From Flaviflagellibacter rhizophilus (GTDB lineage: Bacteria > Pseudomonadota > Alphaproteobacteria > Rhizobiales > Methylopilaceae), in assembly GCF_033898525.1 (NCBI RefSeq), contig NZ_JAXAFJ010000002.1, positions 372,001-436,000 of the forward strand: DNA of 64,000 bases, given 5' to 3'. The notes beneath the pieces are model-generated. The model was not told the origin of the DNA. It saw only the letters and a program-made list of their open reading frames with translations, and made no database searches. Positions within the stretch are counted from its first letter, which is position 1. Each line of letters begins with the position of its first letter. This document shows, one piece after another, positions 32,989 to 40,522 of this stretch. A program made the translations under genes and the position numbers.

Positions 32989-33870
32989 ATGTCCATGATT
33001 GATCGCAGCGGCACGTTTCGGCTTGGAGACTTCGAGGTTCGCAGGCTCGGCTATGGGGCCATGCAGCTTGCCGGTCCGGGCGTGTTCGGGCCGCCGAAGA
33101 ACCGCGCGGAAGCCGTGGCAGTGCTGCGAGCCGCGGTTGAAGCCGGCGTCAACCACATCGACACCAGCGACTTCTACGGACCCCATGTCACGAACGAGAT
33201 CATCCGCGAGGCGCTTCATCCCTATGCCGACGATCTCGTGATCGTCACCAAGATCGGAGCCAGGCGTGGTCAGGGCGGCTCGTGGCTTCCGGCCTTCTCA
33301 GCCGACGAACTTCGTCAGGCCGTTCACGACAACCTGCGCAATCTCGGCCTGGATATCCTTCCGGTCGTCAACCTCCGGGCCATGTTCAGCGTACACGGGC
33401 CTGCGGAAGGCTCGCTTGAAGAGCCGCTTTCGGCGCTGGCTGAGATGCAGAAAGAAGGGCTGGTCCGGCATATCGGGCTCAGCAATGTCACGCAGCGGCA
33501 GGTGGAGGATGGCCGGCGGATCTGCTCGGTCGTGTGCGTGCAGAACCAGTACAACCTTGCGCAGCGCGCCGATGACGGTCTGATCGGCCGGTTGCAGGCC
33601 GAGGGAACGGCCTATGTGCCATTCTTCCCATTGGGCGGCTTCACTCCCCTGCAGTCTTCAGCTTTGAGCGGGGTCGCGGACCGGCTGGGGCGCACGCCCA
33701 TGCAGATTGCGCTGGCATGGCTGCTGCAGCGAGCGTCGAACATCCTGCTGATTCCCGGCACGTCTTCTACGGGGCATCTGCAGGAGAACCTCGCAGCCGC
33801 TGAAGTCACGTTGAACGACGACGATCTCGCCGAACTGGACGGTATCGCCGGGAGTGCTGCGGGCTTGTGA
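32989..33870 (+). CDS. Aldo/keto reductase family oxidoreductase (YdbC-like)
   Basis: 293 residues, TIM-barrel NADPH-dependent oxidoreductase. Asp and Tyr of the active site are in NHIDTSDFYGPHVTNEIIREAL, Lys in LVIVTKIGARRG. At the place where most family members have the catalytic His, the sequence is LDILPVVNLRAMFS, with Asn; the same VVNLR is known from the YdbC branch. The cofactor end has LLIPGTSSTGHLQENLAA. The start is the ATG at 32989-32991 with a perfect AGGAGG 7 nt upstream. The substrate is unknown. Divergent from the LysR gene. Confidence 0.92.
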   Translation: MSMIDRSGTFRLGDFEVRRLGYGAMQLAGPGVFGPPKNRAEAVAVLRAAVEAGVNHIDTSDFYGPHVTNEIIREALHPYADDLVIVTKIGARRGQGGSWLPAFSADELRQAVHDNLRNLGLDILPVVNLRAMFSVHGPAEGSLEEPLSALAEMQKEGLVRHIGLSNVTQRQVEDGRRICSVVCVQNQYNLAQRADDGLIGRLQAEGTAYVPFFPLGGFTPLQSSALSGVADRLGRTPMQIALAWLLQRASNILLIPGTSSTGHLQENLAAAEVTLNDDDLAELDGIAGSAAGL

Positions 33871-34202
33871 CGCTGCCGGCCTTAAGCAGGAGGCCTGACC
33901 ATGCATCAAATCATGGAACTCACGGCGGAGCCGGGTGCCCCTTGGTCTCTAAATAGCGCCAAGACGTACCAACCGGGTTGCGTACAGAAGCGCCGCCTAG
34001 TGCAGGATGGGCAAGCCTGCCAGTCTGGGTATCTGTTCAAGGGAGCCGTCCCCCAGACCCGCCCTTGATCGGCAACTTGGCCGCGCCGCTCCATCCCTCA
34101 CCCCGGGAGCGGCGCGGCGGCTTATCCGCTCAAGAGGAGCATTGGATGAGCAGTCCGATCGATCCCAGCCCGATGGCCTTCATGTCGCCAAGCCGGGCTG
34201 CG
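33871..34202. other. Intergenic region between convergent genes with a strong hairpin
   Basis: A 13-bp inverted repeat (34080-34092 with 34106-34118, core CCGCGCCGCTCC / GGAGCGGCGCGG) lies between the aldo/keto reductase and the ctaG-like gene. It lacks a T-run on either strand and is more than 85 nt from both stops, so a role in termination is uncertain. A 43-codon frame with AGGAG at 34146 overlaps the end of the ctaG-like gene and is probably not coding. Confidence 0.4.
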
Positions 34203-35087
34203 CTAGGGCACATTCGGCGAGTACAAGACGGGCCTGTCCTGTCGTGCCGTCTTCAGCCAGGAGGCCGCCATTGCTAGCGCGGCGACCGCATATACCATCC
34301 CCGCCGGAATCCACATGATGAGGCCCGCGAGTTGCTGATCCTCCAGCGGGGTCATTCCCCAAAGACCAGCATCGGGCATGGCCTCATACAAAAGGCTGGG
34401 CGAGAAGGTCAGGAGCACGCCTAGGAAGCCCGTGTGCAGCGAGGTCACGAACAGGTGGCCGACCACGGCACCGGAGGCGTGGCGGCGGCGCCACCCTTCC
34501 AGCATCACCCACCAGAACAGCAGCGCCGAGGCGAAGAAGCTGAGATGCTGCAGCCAGTGCAGCCATTCGACGGCGAGCGCAGCCTCGAACAGGCCCTTCA
34601 CGTGCCAGATCCAGATCGCCAAGCCGTGCAGGACCGTCGCGGTCAGCGGCCGCGTCAGGAACGCCCAGAGGGCTACGAACCGCCTGCCCCTGGCAGCCCG
34701 CCCGAGCCCGCGCCGCCAAGCTTGCCGGAGCGCCCACAGCATGGCCCCGAGCGGACGGCCCAGCACCAGCAATGGCGCGGCCACCACCATCAACAGCTCA
34801 TGCTCGACCATATGGGCGGTGAAAAGGCGGCGGCTCGCATCATGCAGGGGTGAAACAAGGGCGATCGCGGTGGCGAGCCAGCCAAGGGCGAACAATGCGG
34901 CCTGCGCGCCGGAAACGCCGCGGCCCCATCCCGCACGGCGCCACAGCCGCAGCGTTCCCGACCCGTAGAGGCCGGCGCTCAGCAGCAGCGGAGCAAGCAA
35001 GGTGGGATCCAGCGTCCAGCCGCCAAAGGTCTGCCCGCCAAAGCAGCGGGACGCCGCAAGCAGCAGGTCGAACTGGCTTCCGGTCAC
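34203..35087 (-). CDS. ctaG: Cytochrome c oxidase assembly factor, CtaG/caa3_CtaG family
   Basis: 294 residues, an integral membrane protein with about seven predicted helices. Family signatures are LFTAHMVEHELLMVVAAPLLVLGRP, with conserved His residues, GLAIWIWHVKGLFEAAL, LHWLQHLSFFASALLFWWVM and TSLHTGFLGVLLTFSP. In Bacillus the homologue is needed to make active caa3 oxidase, probably at the CuB stage. The start is a GTG at 35085-35087 that overlaps the stop of the preceding gene as GTGA; the frame is open much further upstream, but that part is shadow coding. Last gene of the quinoprotein-oxidase operon. Confidence 0.9.
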   Translation of the reverse strand: MTGSQFDLLLAASRCFGGQTFGGWTLDPTLLAPLLLSAGLYGSGTLRLWRRAGWGRGVSGAQAALFALGWLATAIALVSPLHDASRRLFTAHMVEHELLMVVAAPLLVLGRPLGAMLWALRQAWRRGLGRAARGRRFVALWAFLTRPLTATVLHGLAIWIWHVKGLFEAALAVEWLHWLQHLSFFASALLFWWVMLEGWRRRHASGAVVGHLFVTSLHTGFLGVLLTFSPSLLYEAMPDAGLWGMTPLEDQQLAGLIMWIPAGMVYAVAALAMAASWLKTARQDRPVLYSPNVP

Positions 35088-35431
35088 CGCTCGCAGCCGT
35101 GGAAGATCAAGCCCGCCAGTCCGTGCAGCAGGATGATGGCGGTGAAGAGCGCGGCGGACATAACGCCGAGCGCGGCAAGGAAGCGTTCGGTCTCGGGCCT
35201 GCGGTCGAGGCTGCGCGCATCCGCCTCCGCGCCGCGCCAGCCTCGCCACGAGACCAGCCCCCCTGCCGCCGCCACAAGTGCGAGGACACCGGCCGCCCAG
35301 GGCACAGGATAGAGCTGGTGCGCGCACTGCCAGGGCACGAGCACGTAGTTCAGCTGAAAGGACAACGCCCATGCGGCGGGTCCGGTCGCCAGGCCGGCCC
35401 ATGGAAGGGAGAAGCGGCGATATCCCATCAT
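35084..35431 (-). CDS. Small membrane protein of the caa3 oxidase operon, hypothetical
   Basis: 115 residues with three predicted membrane helices: one near residues 9-30 (WAGLATGPAAWALSFQLNYVL), one near 40-60 (PWAAGVLALVAAAGGLVSW), one near 85-108. The sequence CAHQLYPVPWA is between the first two. Position between subunit III and the CtaG-like factor suggests an accessory or assembly role for the oxidase (inference); I do not recognise the family with certainty. Two ATG codons (35429-35431, 35426-35428) are adjacent; I used the first. It begins 4 nt after the subunit III stop and overlaps the next gene by 4 nt. Confidence 0.8.
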   Translation of the reverse strand: MMGYRRFSLPWAGLATGPAAWALSFQLNYVLVPWQCAHQLYPVPWAAGVLALVAAAGGLVSWRGWRGAEADARSLDRRPETERFLAALGVMSAALFTAIILLHGLAGLIFHGCER

Positions 35432-35435
35432 GGCG

Positions 35436-36041
35436 TCAGATCCGCTGGAACCAGTAGAGCAGGACGTAGAGCGGCACCCAGGAGCCAACCACGAAGTACC
35501 AGTAGAAGCCGTTGTCCTCGACATCGGTGAACCGGCGTGGCACGCGCCCCTCCTTCGTGAACATCAGCACGGTCACGACGAGCGTGTCGCCGACATCGGT
35601 GGCGAGATGGACGGTGTGCAGGGCAAGGATCAGCCACAGCATGGAGCCGTAGGCGTTCGTGTCCCACCAGATGTTCAGGGCCGGGAACTCGAAGACGCGG
35701 ACACCGAGCAGGACAAGGCCCAGCAGGCTCATGACCACGAGCCCGATCCTCACCCGTCGCAGGTCCTTCTTCACTGCCGCCTGCTTGAGCCAATGGTTCG
35801 GCAGCAGGCTGGCCAGCAGCAGGATGCTGAAGACAATGCCGGGCATGAGGTCCGGCGGCGCCGCACCGATCGGCCAGGCACTTTCGCTGAGATAGGCAAG
35901 ATAAAGATAGGACCCGCTGACCAGCGCGAAGCCCATGCCCTCCAGCGCGCAGAAGGCAAGCGTGCCCCACCACGTCGTCATGCGGGGGCCGAAGCCGTAG
36001 GTCGGGTGGTCCTTCAGGTCGAGGACGACGCGCGTCTTCAT
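35436..36041 (-). CDS. ctaE: Cytochrome c oxidase subunit III (caa3-type)
   Basis: 201 residues with five predicted helices, typical of the short bacterial subunit III. WWGTLAFCALEGMGFALVSGSYLYLAY in the first helix includes the conserved Glu; later ALHTVHLATDVGDTLVV and DNGFYWYFVVGSWVPLYVLLYW at the end, where the E/DxxGxYWxFV motif is the family signature. Start ATG at 36039-36041 overlaps the subunit I stop by 4 nt. It has no redox centre and stabilises subunit I. Confidence 0.93.
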   Translation of the reverse strand: MKTRVVLDLKDHPTYGFGPRMTTWWGTLAFCALEGMGFALVSGSYLYLAYLSESAWPIGAAPPDLMPGIVFSILLLASLLPNHWLKQAAVKKDLRRVRIGLVVMSLLGLVLLGVRVFEFPALNIWWDTNAYGSMLWLILALHTVHLATDVGDTLVVTVLMFTKEGRVPRRFTDVEDNGFYWYFVVGSWVPLYVLLYWFQRI

Positions 36042-38122
36042 TCCTCATCCTCCGGGTTGCCCTTCGGCCAGAACCAACCGATCAGCGCAACCGCCGCCAC
36101 CGGCGTGCCCCAGACCACGAACCAGGGCGAGAAGATGGAGCCCAGGAAGGTCGCGCCCACGGCCATCGCCGAGAGGAAAGGCCAGATCGAGGGGTCGGGA
36201 GAGGCCTCGCGCAGGTCAGGCCGGGCGCTCGTCACCGTGGTGACGACGATCTCGCGGGCATCGACGCGCAGCCCCGCCACCGCAGGAAGGCTCTCACGCT
36301 CATGCCAGAGCGGCTCCTCGTGGGTCACCACCGGTATGCGCGCGAAATTGTGCGGCAGCGGCGGCGAGGCTGCGGCCCATTCCAGCGTGCCGGCGTCCCA
36401 CGGATTGGCCGGCGCGACGGAACCTGAGCGCAGGCTGCGCACCACATTCACGGTCAACAGCACGAAGCTGACGAACAGCATCAGCGCGAACGCCGTGACG
36501 AGCAGGTTGATGCCACCCCAGCCCAGTTCCTCCGGATAGGTGTAGACGCGGCGCGGCATGCCCATGAAGCCCAGGATGTGCATGGGAAAGAAGGCGCCGT
36601 TGAACCCGATGAAGGCGGTCCAGAAGTTCCAGGTGCCGAGCCGCTCGGACAGCATGCGGCCGGTGAATTTGGGGAACCAGTAGTAGACGGCGGCGAGCAG
36701 CGGGAACACGGCGCCGCCGATCAGCACGTAGTGGAAGTGCGCCACCACGAAATAGGTGTCGTGCACCTGGAGATCGAGCGGAACGGACGCGACCATGACC
36801 CCGGTGAGGCCGCCCGCCACGAAGATGAAGAAGAAGCCCAGCACGAAGAGCAGCGGCGTCTTGAGCACGGGGCGACCCATCCACAAGGTCGCGATCCAGC
36901 AGAAGATCTGGATGCCGTTCGGAATGGCGATGAGCATGCTGGCGGCGGTGAATAAGCTGGCGCCGAGCATGGGCAGCCCTGTCGCGAACATGTGGTGGAC
37001 CCACAGCCCGAAAGACAGGAATCCCGTGGCGATCAGCGACAGGACCAGCGCGATGTAGCCGAAGATCGGGCGGCGCGCGAAGGTCGGGATGATGGCCGAC
37101 ACGAAGCCCGTCGCGGGGATGAAGATGATGTAGACCTCGGGGTGCCCGAAGAACCAGAACAGGTGCTGGTAGAGGAGAGCGTCGCCGCCTTCCGCCGGGT
37201 TGAAGAAGTGCGTGCCCACCAGCCGATCCAGGATCAGCATGGTGGAGGCCATCATCACGGCCGGCATGGCGAAGATGATGACGAAGCTCGTGATGAGCAG
37301 TGCCCAGACGAAGAGCGGCACCCGGTCGAGGCTCATGCCCGGCGCGCGCTGCTTGAAGACGGTCACGATGGTGCTCACCGCACCGGCGAGCGAGGCCACC
37401 TCCGTGTAGGTGATCATCTGCGCCCAGACGTCCGGTCTTTTGCCGATGCCGTATTCCGGCCCGGACAGCGGCACATAGGCGAACCAGCCGACATCCGGGC
37501 CGATGTTCAGCATGAACGACGCCCACAGGAACAGCCCGCCCGACAGGAAGATCCAGTAGCTGAAAGCCGTCAGCCTCGGAAATGCGACATTGCGGGTGCC
37601 CACCATCAGCGGCACCAGATAGATGCCCAGCCCCTGCATCACCGGCACGGCGAACAGGAACATCATGGTCATGCCGTGCATGGTGAATAGCTGGTTGTAG
37701 AGATCCGGCCCGATGAACCCGTTCTCCGGCCGTGCCAGCTGGATGCGCATGGCGATGGAGGACAGCCCGCCAAGGAACAGGAAGATGAAGGCCGTCACGA
37801 TATAGCGGCGGCCGATATCCTTGTGATCGACGCTGGACAGCCAGCCGACGAAGCCCGGCTCCCGCCGCCAGGTATCGGCAAGAACGCGGTCCAGAGTCTC
37901 GTCATCCAGCCCGTCGTCGCGGGTATCGAACGGCACCTGTCCGGGAACGAGTGGAGGCGGCGCCCGTCTGGCGATCCCGGGCACCTCCGCGATACGGGCG
38001 AAGGCCTGCGGGTACAGCATTCGCTTGACGGCCAACGCACCCGCGACGCCCGAGGCGAACGCCAGAAGCGTCGGCAGCCAGGCCCGCAGCCCACCGTCAT
38101 CCCGTCTCCCGCCGGCGCTCAT
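36038..38122 (-). CDS. ctaD: Cytochrome c oxidase subunit I (caa3-type), with N- and C-terminal membrane extensions
   Basis: Catalytic subunit holding heme a, heme a3 and CuB; 694 residues, about 150 more than usual. Core: heme a His in FTMHGMTMMFLFAVP, CuB ligands in FWFFGHPEVYIIF and LWVHHMFATG, heme ligands in DTYFVVAHFHYVLIGG. The Glu in GHPEV marks an A1-type proton channel. Residues 1-95 add one membrane helix (LLAFASGVAGALAVKRML) and a polar segment; the last 60 residues add two helices (IWPFLSAMAVGATFLGSIF and after), resembling a fused small subunit IV. It overlaps subunit II by 4 nt (ATGA). Confidence 0.96.
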   Translation of the reverse strand: MSAGGRRDDGGLRAWLPTLLAFASGVAGALAVKRMLYPQAFARIAEVPGIARRAPPPLVPGQVPFDTRDDGLDDETLDRVLADTWRREPGFVGWLSSVDHKDIGRRYIVTAFIFLFLGGLSSIAMRIQLARPENGFIGPDLYNQLFTMHGMTMMFLFAVPVMQGLGIYLVPLMVGTRNVAFPRLTAFSYWIFLSGGLFLWASFMLNIGPDVGWFAYVPLSGPEYGIGKRPDVWAQMITYTEVASLAGAVSTIVTVFKQRAPGMSLDRVPLFVWALLITSFVIIFAMPAVMMASTMLILDRLVGTHFFNPAEGGDALLYQHLFWFFGHPEVYIIFIPATGFVSAIIPTFARRPIFGYIALVLSLIATGFLSFGLWVHHMFATGLPMLGASLFTAASMLIAIPNGIQIFCWIATLWMGRPVLKTPLLFVLGFFFIFVAGGLTGVMVASVPLDLQVHDTYFVVAHFHYVLIGGAVFPLLAAVYYWFPKFTGRMLSERLGTWNFWTAFIGFNGAFFPMHILGFMGMPRRVYTYPEELGWGGINLLVTAFALMLFVSFVLLTVNVVRSLRSGSVAPANPWDAGTLEWAAASPPLPHNFARIPVVTHEEPLWHERESLPAVAGLRVDAREIVVTTVTSARPDLREASPDPSIWPFLSAMAVGATFLGSIFSPWFVVWGTPVAAVALIGWFWPKGNPEDEE

Positions 38123-39129
38123 TTTAGCCCCGCGAGATAGGCCGCGACCGCACCGATATCCTCGCCGCTGAGATCGGTCTTCGGCATGTTCACGCCCGGC
38201 TTGAAGTGATGGGGATCGGCGATCCAGCGCGCCAGATTGTCCTCGCTCATGGGCAGGGTGCCCGCCCCGATGGTCTGCTGGCTGCCGACATGGGTCAGAT
38301 CAGGAGCCACGCGCCCGGCAGCCGAGGTGCCGCGAATTCCGTGACACATGGCGCAGGCCCGGCTGGTGAAGACCTGCTCGCCGCGTTGACGGCTTGCTTC
38401 GGAGGGCCGCTCCGCCGGCTTCAGCTGCGCCTCGTACCAGGCATCGAATTCGGCGCGCGGATGGGCGATGACGAGCAGCCCCATATGCGCGTGCTGGAAG
38501 CCGCAGAACTCCGCGCACTGGCCACGATAGGTGCCGGGACGATCAACCACGAAGGACTGGATGTTGGTGCGGCGGGGGATCAGGTCCGTCTTGCCGGCAA
38601 GGCTCGGCACCCAGAAGCTGTGGATCACGTCCGCCGAGGTCAGCTTCAGCGTGACGGTCTCGCCCACGGGCACGTGGATCTCGTTGGCGACACTGAGCAC
38701 GCGCGAAGGCTGGTCGCTTTCATAGGTCACCTGCCACCACCATTGCTGGCCGGTGACGCGCAGGACCAGCCCTTCGCCTTGCATGCCCGCGAGGCTCTTG
38801 CCGGTGAGGAAGGTGGCGGCGGTGAGGACGACGAGGATCACCGCCGTCAGCGCCACGAGGCCCGACACGGCAAGGGTCGCAAGGCGGTCGGCGCGCGGAC
38901 GTTCCTTCAGCGGATCGGCATGGTCGGTGCGCCGCCGCCTCAGCATCGCGAACCCGAGCGCGGCCATGGTCAGCAGCCAGACAACGGTGCACACGGCTAT
39001 GAAGAACCAGGTCAGGCTCTCGATCCCGCCCGCCATGGGGCCGTGGCTGTCGAGGGAAGACTGGATGCCCCGGCATCCACCAAGCGCCAGGCTGGACGCC
39101 AGAAGCCCGGGAACTGACCGCCTGTTCAC
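38119..39129 (-). CDS. ctaC: Cytochrome c oxidase subunit II with fused cytochrome c domain (caa3-type)
   Basis: 336 residues. The N-terminus has a lipoprotein-like signal (LLASSLALGGC), then two membrane helices (about 38-62 and 88-112). The CuA domain carries the ligands in GQCAEFCGFQHAHM and the aromatic electron-entry patch GQQWWWQVTY. After residue 245 a cytochrome c domain is fused, with heme motif CAMCH and axial Met in the C-terminal NMPKTDLSGEDIGAVAAYL. This fusion defines caa3-type oxidases. The start is a GTG at 39127-39129 overlapping the cytochrome c gene stop as GTGA. Confidence 0.95.
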   Translation of the reverse strand: MNRRSVPGLLASSLALGGCRGIQSSLDSHGPMAGGIESLTWFFIAVCTVVWLLTMAALGFAMLRRRRTDHADPLKERPRADRLATLAVSGLVALTAVILVVLTAATFLTGKSLAGMQGEGLVLRVTGQQWWWQVTYESDQPSRVLSVANEIHVPVGETVTLKLTSADVIHSFWVPSLAGKTDLIPRRTNIQSFVVDRPGTYRGQCAEFCGFQHAHMGLLVIAHPRAEFDAWYEAQLKPAERPSEASRQRGEQVFTSRACAMCHGIRGTSAAGRVAPDLTHVGSQQTIGAGTLPMSEDNLARWIADPHHFKPGVNMPKTDLSGEDIGAVAAYLAGLK

Positions 39130-39716
39130 AGCGGCGCCCGCTCGGCCGGCGATGGGGGCGTCACATTGTTCGGCACGCCAACGCTCGGCGGTGCGTCGGC
39201 TGGACCGAACGGGTCCTTCACCATGCGGTTTTCGCCGGGAGCGGACTGCATGTCGTCATTGCGGCCCGGCGGCACGTCCTTCGAGGTCAGGCCACCCAGC
39301 GCGCGCACATAGGCCGACAGCTGCCAGATTTGCTCCTCCGGCACCTTGCCACGGAAGCTCGGCATGCCGTTCGGCCGTCCTTCGCGGATCGTCGCCGCGA
39401 TGTTCTCGATGGTGTTGCCGTAGATCCAGGCATCATCCATCAGGGCCGGGCCGGAGCCGCCGCCGCCGTTGCCGTGGCAACCCACGCAGTTGAACCAGGT
39501 GAACAGGCGCTTGCCCTGGCTGACGTGGTAGGCATTGCTCTCATAGGCCTGCCCCTGCCCGCTGTTCGCGGCCACGGGAGCTGCCTGCCCGGGCGACAGC
39601 GGCGACAGAACCACCTGATCGGCCGGCCCCGGCGGCGGGCTTTGGAAACTGCGGTCCTCGCGCTCACAGGCTGCGACTGCCAAAAAGAGTGACATGGCGG
39701 CGATCAACCGGATCAT
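39126..39716 (-). CDS. c-type cytochrome, likely electron carrier between the quinoprotein and the oxidase
   Basis: 196 residues. The signal MIRLIAAMSLFLAVAAC ends in a probable lipobox (AVAAC), so it may be membrane-anchored by lipid. One heme c motif, FNCVGCHGNGGGGSGPALMDDAWIYG, with axial Met in RPNGMPSFRGKVPEEQIWQLSAYV. The C-terminal 50 residues are Pro-rich and probably flexible. It starts with GGAGG upstream at ATG 39714-39716, overlaps the MoxJ-like gene by 4 nt and subunit II by 4 nt. Between dehydrogenase and oxidase genes, it is the natural candidate to take electrons from the PQQ enzyme (inference). Confidence 0.92.
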   Translation of the reverse strand: MIRLIAAMSLFLAVAACEREDRSFQSPPPGPADQVVLSPLSPGQAAPVAANSGQGQAYESNAYHVSQGKRLFTWFNCVGCHGNGGGGSGPALMDDAWIYGNTIENIAATIREGRPNGMPSFRGKVPEEQIWQLSAYVRALGGLTSKDVPPGRNDDMQSAPGENRMVKDPFGPADAPPSVGVPNNVTPPSPAERAPL

Positions 39717-40522
39717 CGGCGGGCCTCCGTCCGGTCGAGCCGCGGCACGCCATAGCTCGCAAGGATGGCGTCCACATCTGCCCGCCGCGCCTTCAGCGCC
39801 GCATCCACCTCCTCGCGCAGGGGTTCGTCCTCGCGGCGCACACCCATGGAGATGTCGAACACCATCGGGAGCATCGGCCCATCGATTCCCGGCGTGACCG
39901 GGCGAATGGAGAGTTCCACGGCCTGCCGTGGCGCGAAGTAGCCGGCGAACGGACCCCAGACGACCGCGACATCCACTTCGCCCTCCGCCACGGCGCGCAC
40001 GATGCGGCCGGCGGGGTTCGCCTCGGCATAGTCGCCGTAGACGGTGTAGCCCCGCATATTGCCGGTGATGCCCCGGCGCTCCAGCGCATGTGCGGGCGGC
40101 GCATTCGAACCGTCGTCGCCGATCAGTTGCACGCCCACGCGCAATGTCCGCAGGCGCGGATCGTCGAACGAGCCGATGTCCAGTGCATCCACGCCCCGCG
40201 TCACGAACACATAGCCCGAGCGATAATACGGCGCGGTGGTACGCAGCATCTCCATATTGGCCACGGTGCCGGGGATCAGGTCGCAGCGCCCTTCCCGCAA
40301 TGTGTTGCGGATGAAGCCGCGCCGCTGTGCCCACCAAGTGTAGCTGACCTCCGCACCCATCTGCTCGGCGATCACTGCCGCGATGCGGTTCTCGAAGCCT
40401 TCCCCGCGCTCGTTCGAGAACGGCAGATTGTTGGGGTCGGCACAGACCCGCAATTCACGTGCGGATGCTGGAAGCGCCAGAACCACGACAAGCGCGATGC
40501 CCTTAAGGAAGGCGGAACACAT
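39713..40522 (-). CDS. Quinoprotein dehydrogenase-associated periplasmic binding protein (MoxJ/XoxJ-like)
   Basis: 269 residues. The signal peptide MCSAFLKGIALVVVLALPASA is followed by the fold of solute-binding protein family 3: LRVCADPNNLPFSNERGEGFENRIA is the classic start for the quinoprotein-associated branch. Members (MxaJ, XoxJ) are encoded next to PQQ methanol dehydrogenases and are thought to help them mature or activate rather than to transport. The start is the ATG at 40520-40522, which overlaps the dehydrogenase by 20 nt; an upstream open stretch is shadow coding. Confidence 0.92.
   Translation of the reverse strand: MCSAFLKGIALVVVLALPASARELRVCADPNNLPFSNERGEGFENRIAAVIAEQMGAEVSYTWWAQRRGFIRNTLREGRCDLIPGTVANMEMLRTTAPYYRSGYVFVTRGVDALDIGSFDDPRLRTLRVGVQLIGDDGSNAPPAHALERRGITGNMRGYTVYGDYAEANPAGRIVRAVAEGEVDVAVVWGPFAGYFAPRQAVELSIRPVTPGIDGPMLPMVFDISMGVRREDEPLREEVDAALKARRADVDAILASYGVPRLDRTEARR

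Noticed and set aside
34146..34277. 43-codon plus-strand frame with AGGAG upstream
   Set aside because: It overlaps the 3' end of the CtaG-like gene antisense and has no recognisable sequence.
35088..35402. Upstream extension of the CtaG-like protein by about 105 residues
   Set aside because: The extension is Arg/Gly/Ala-rich and lies wholly inside the preceding gene in another frame; the GTGA start is better.
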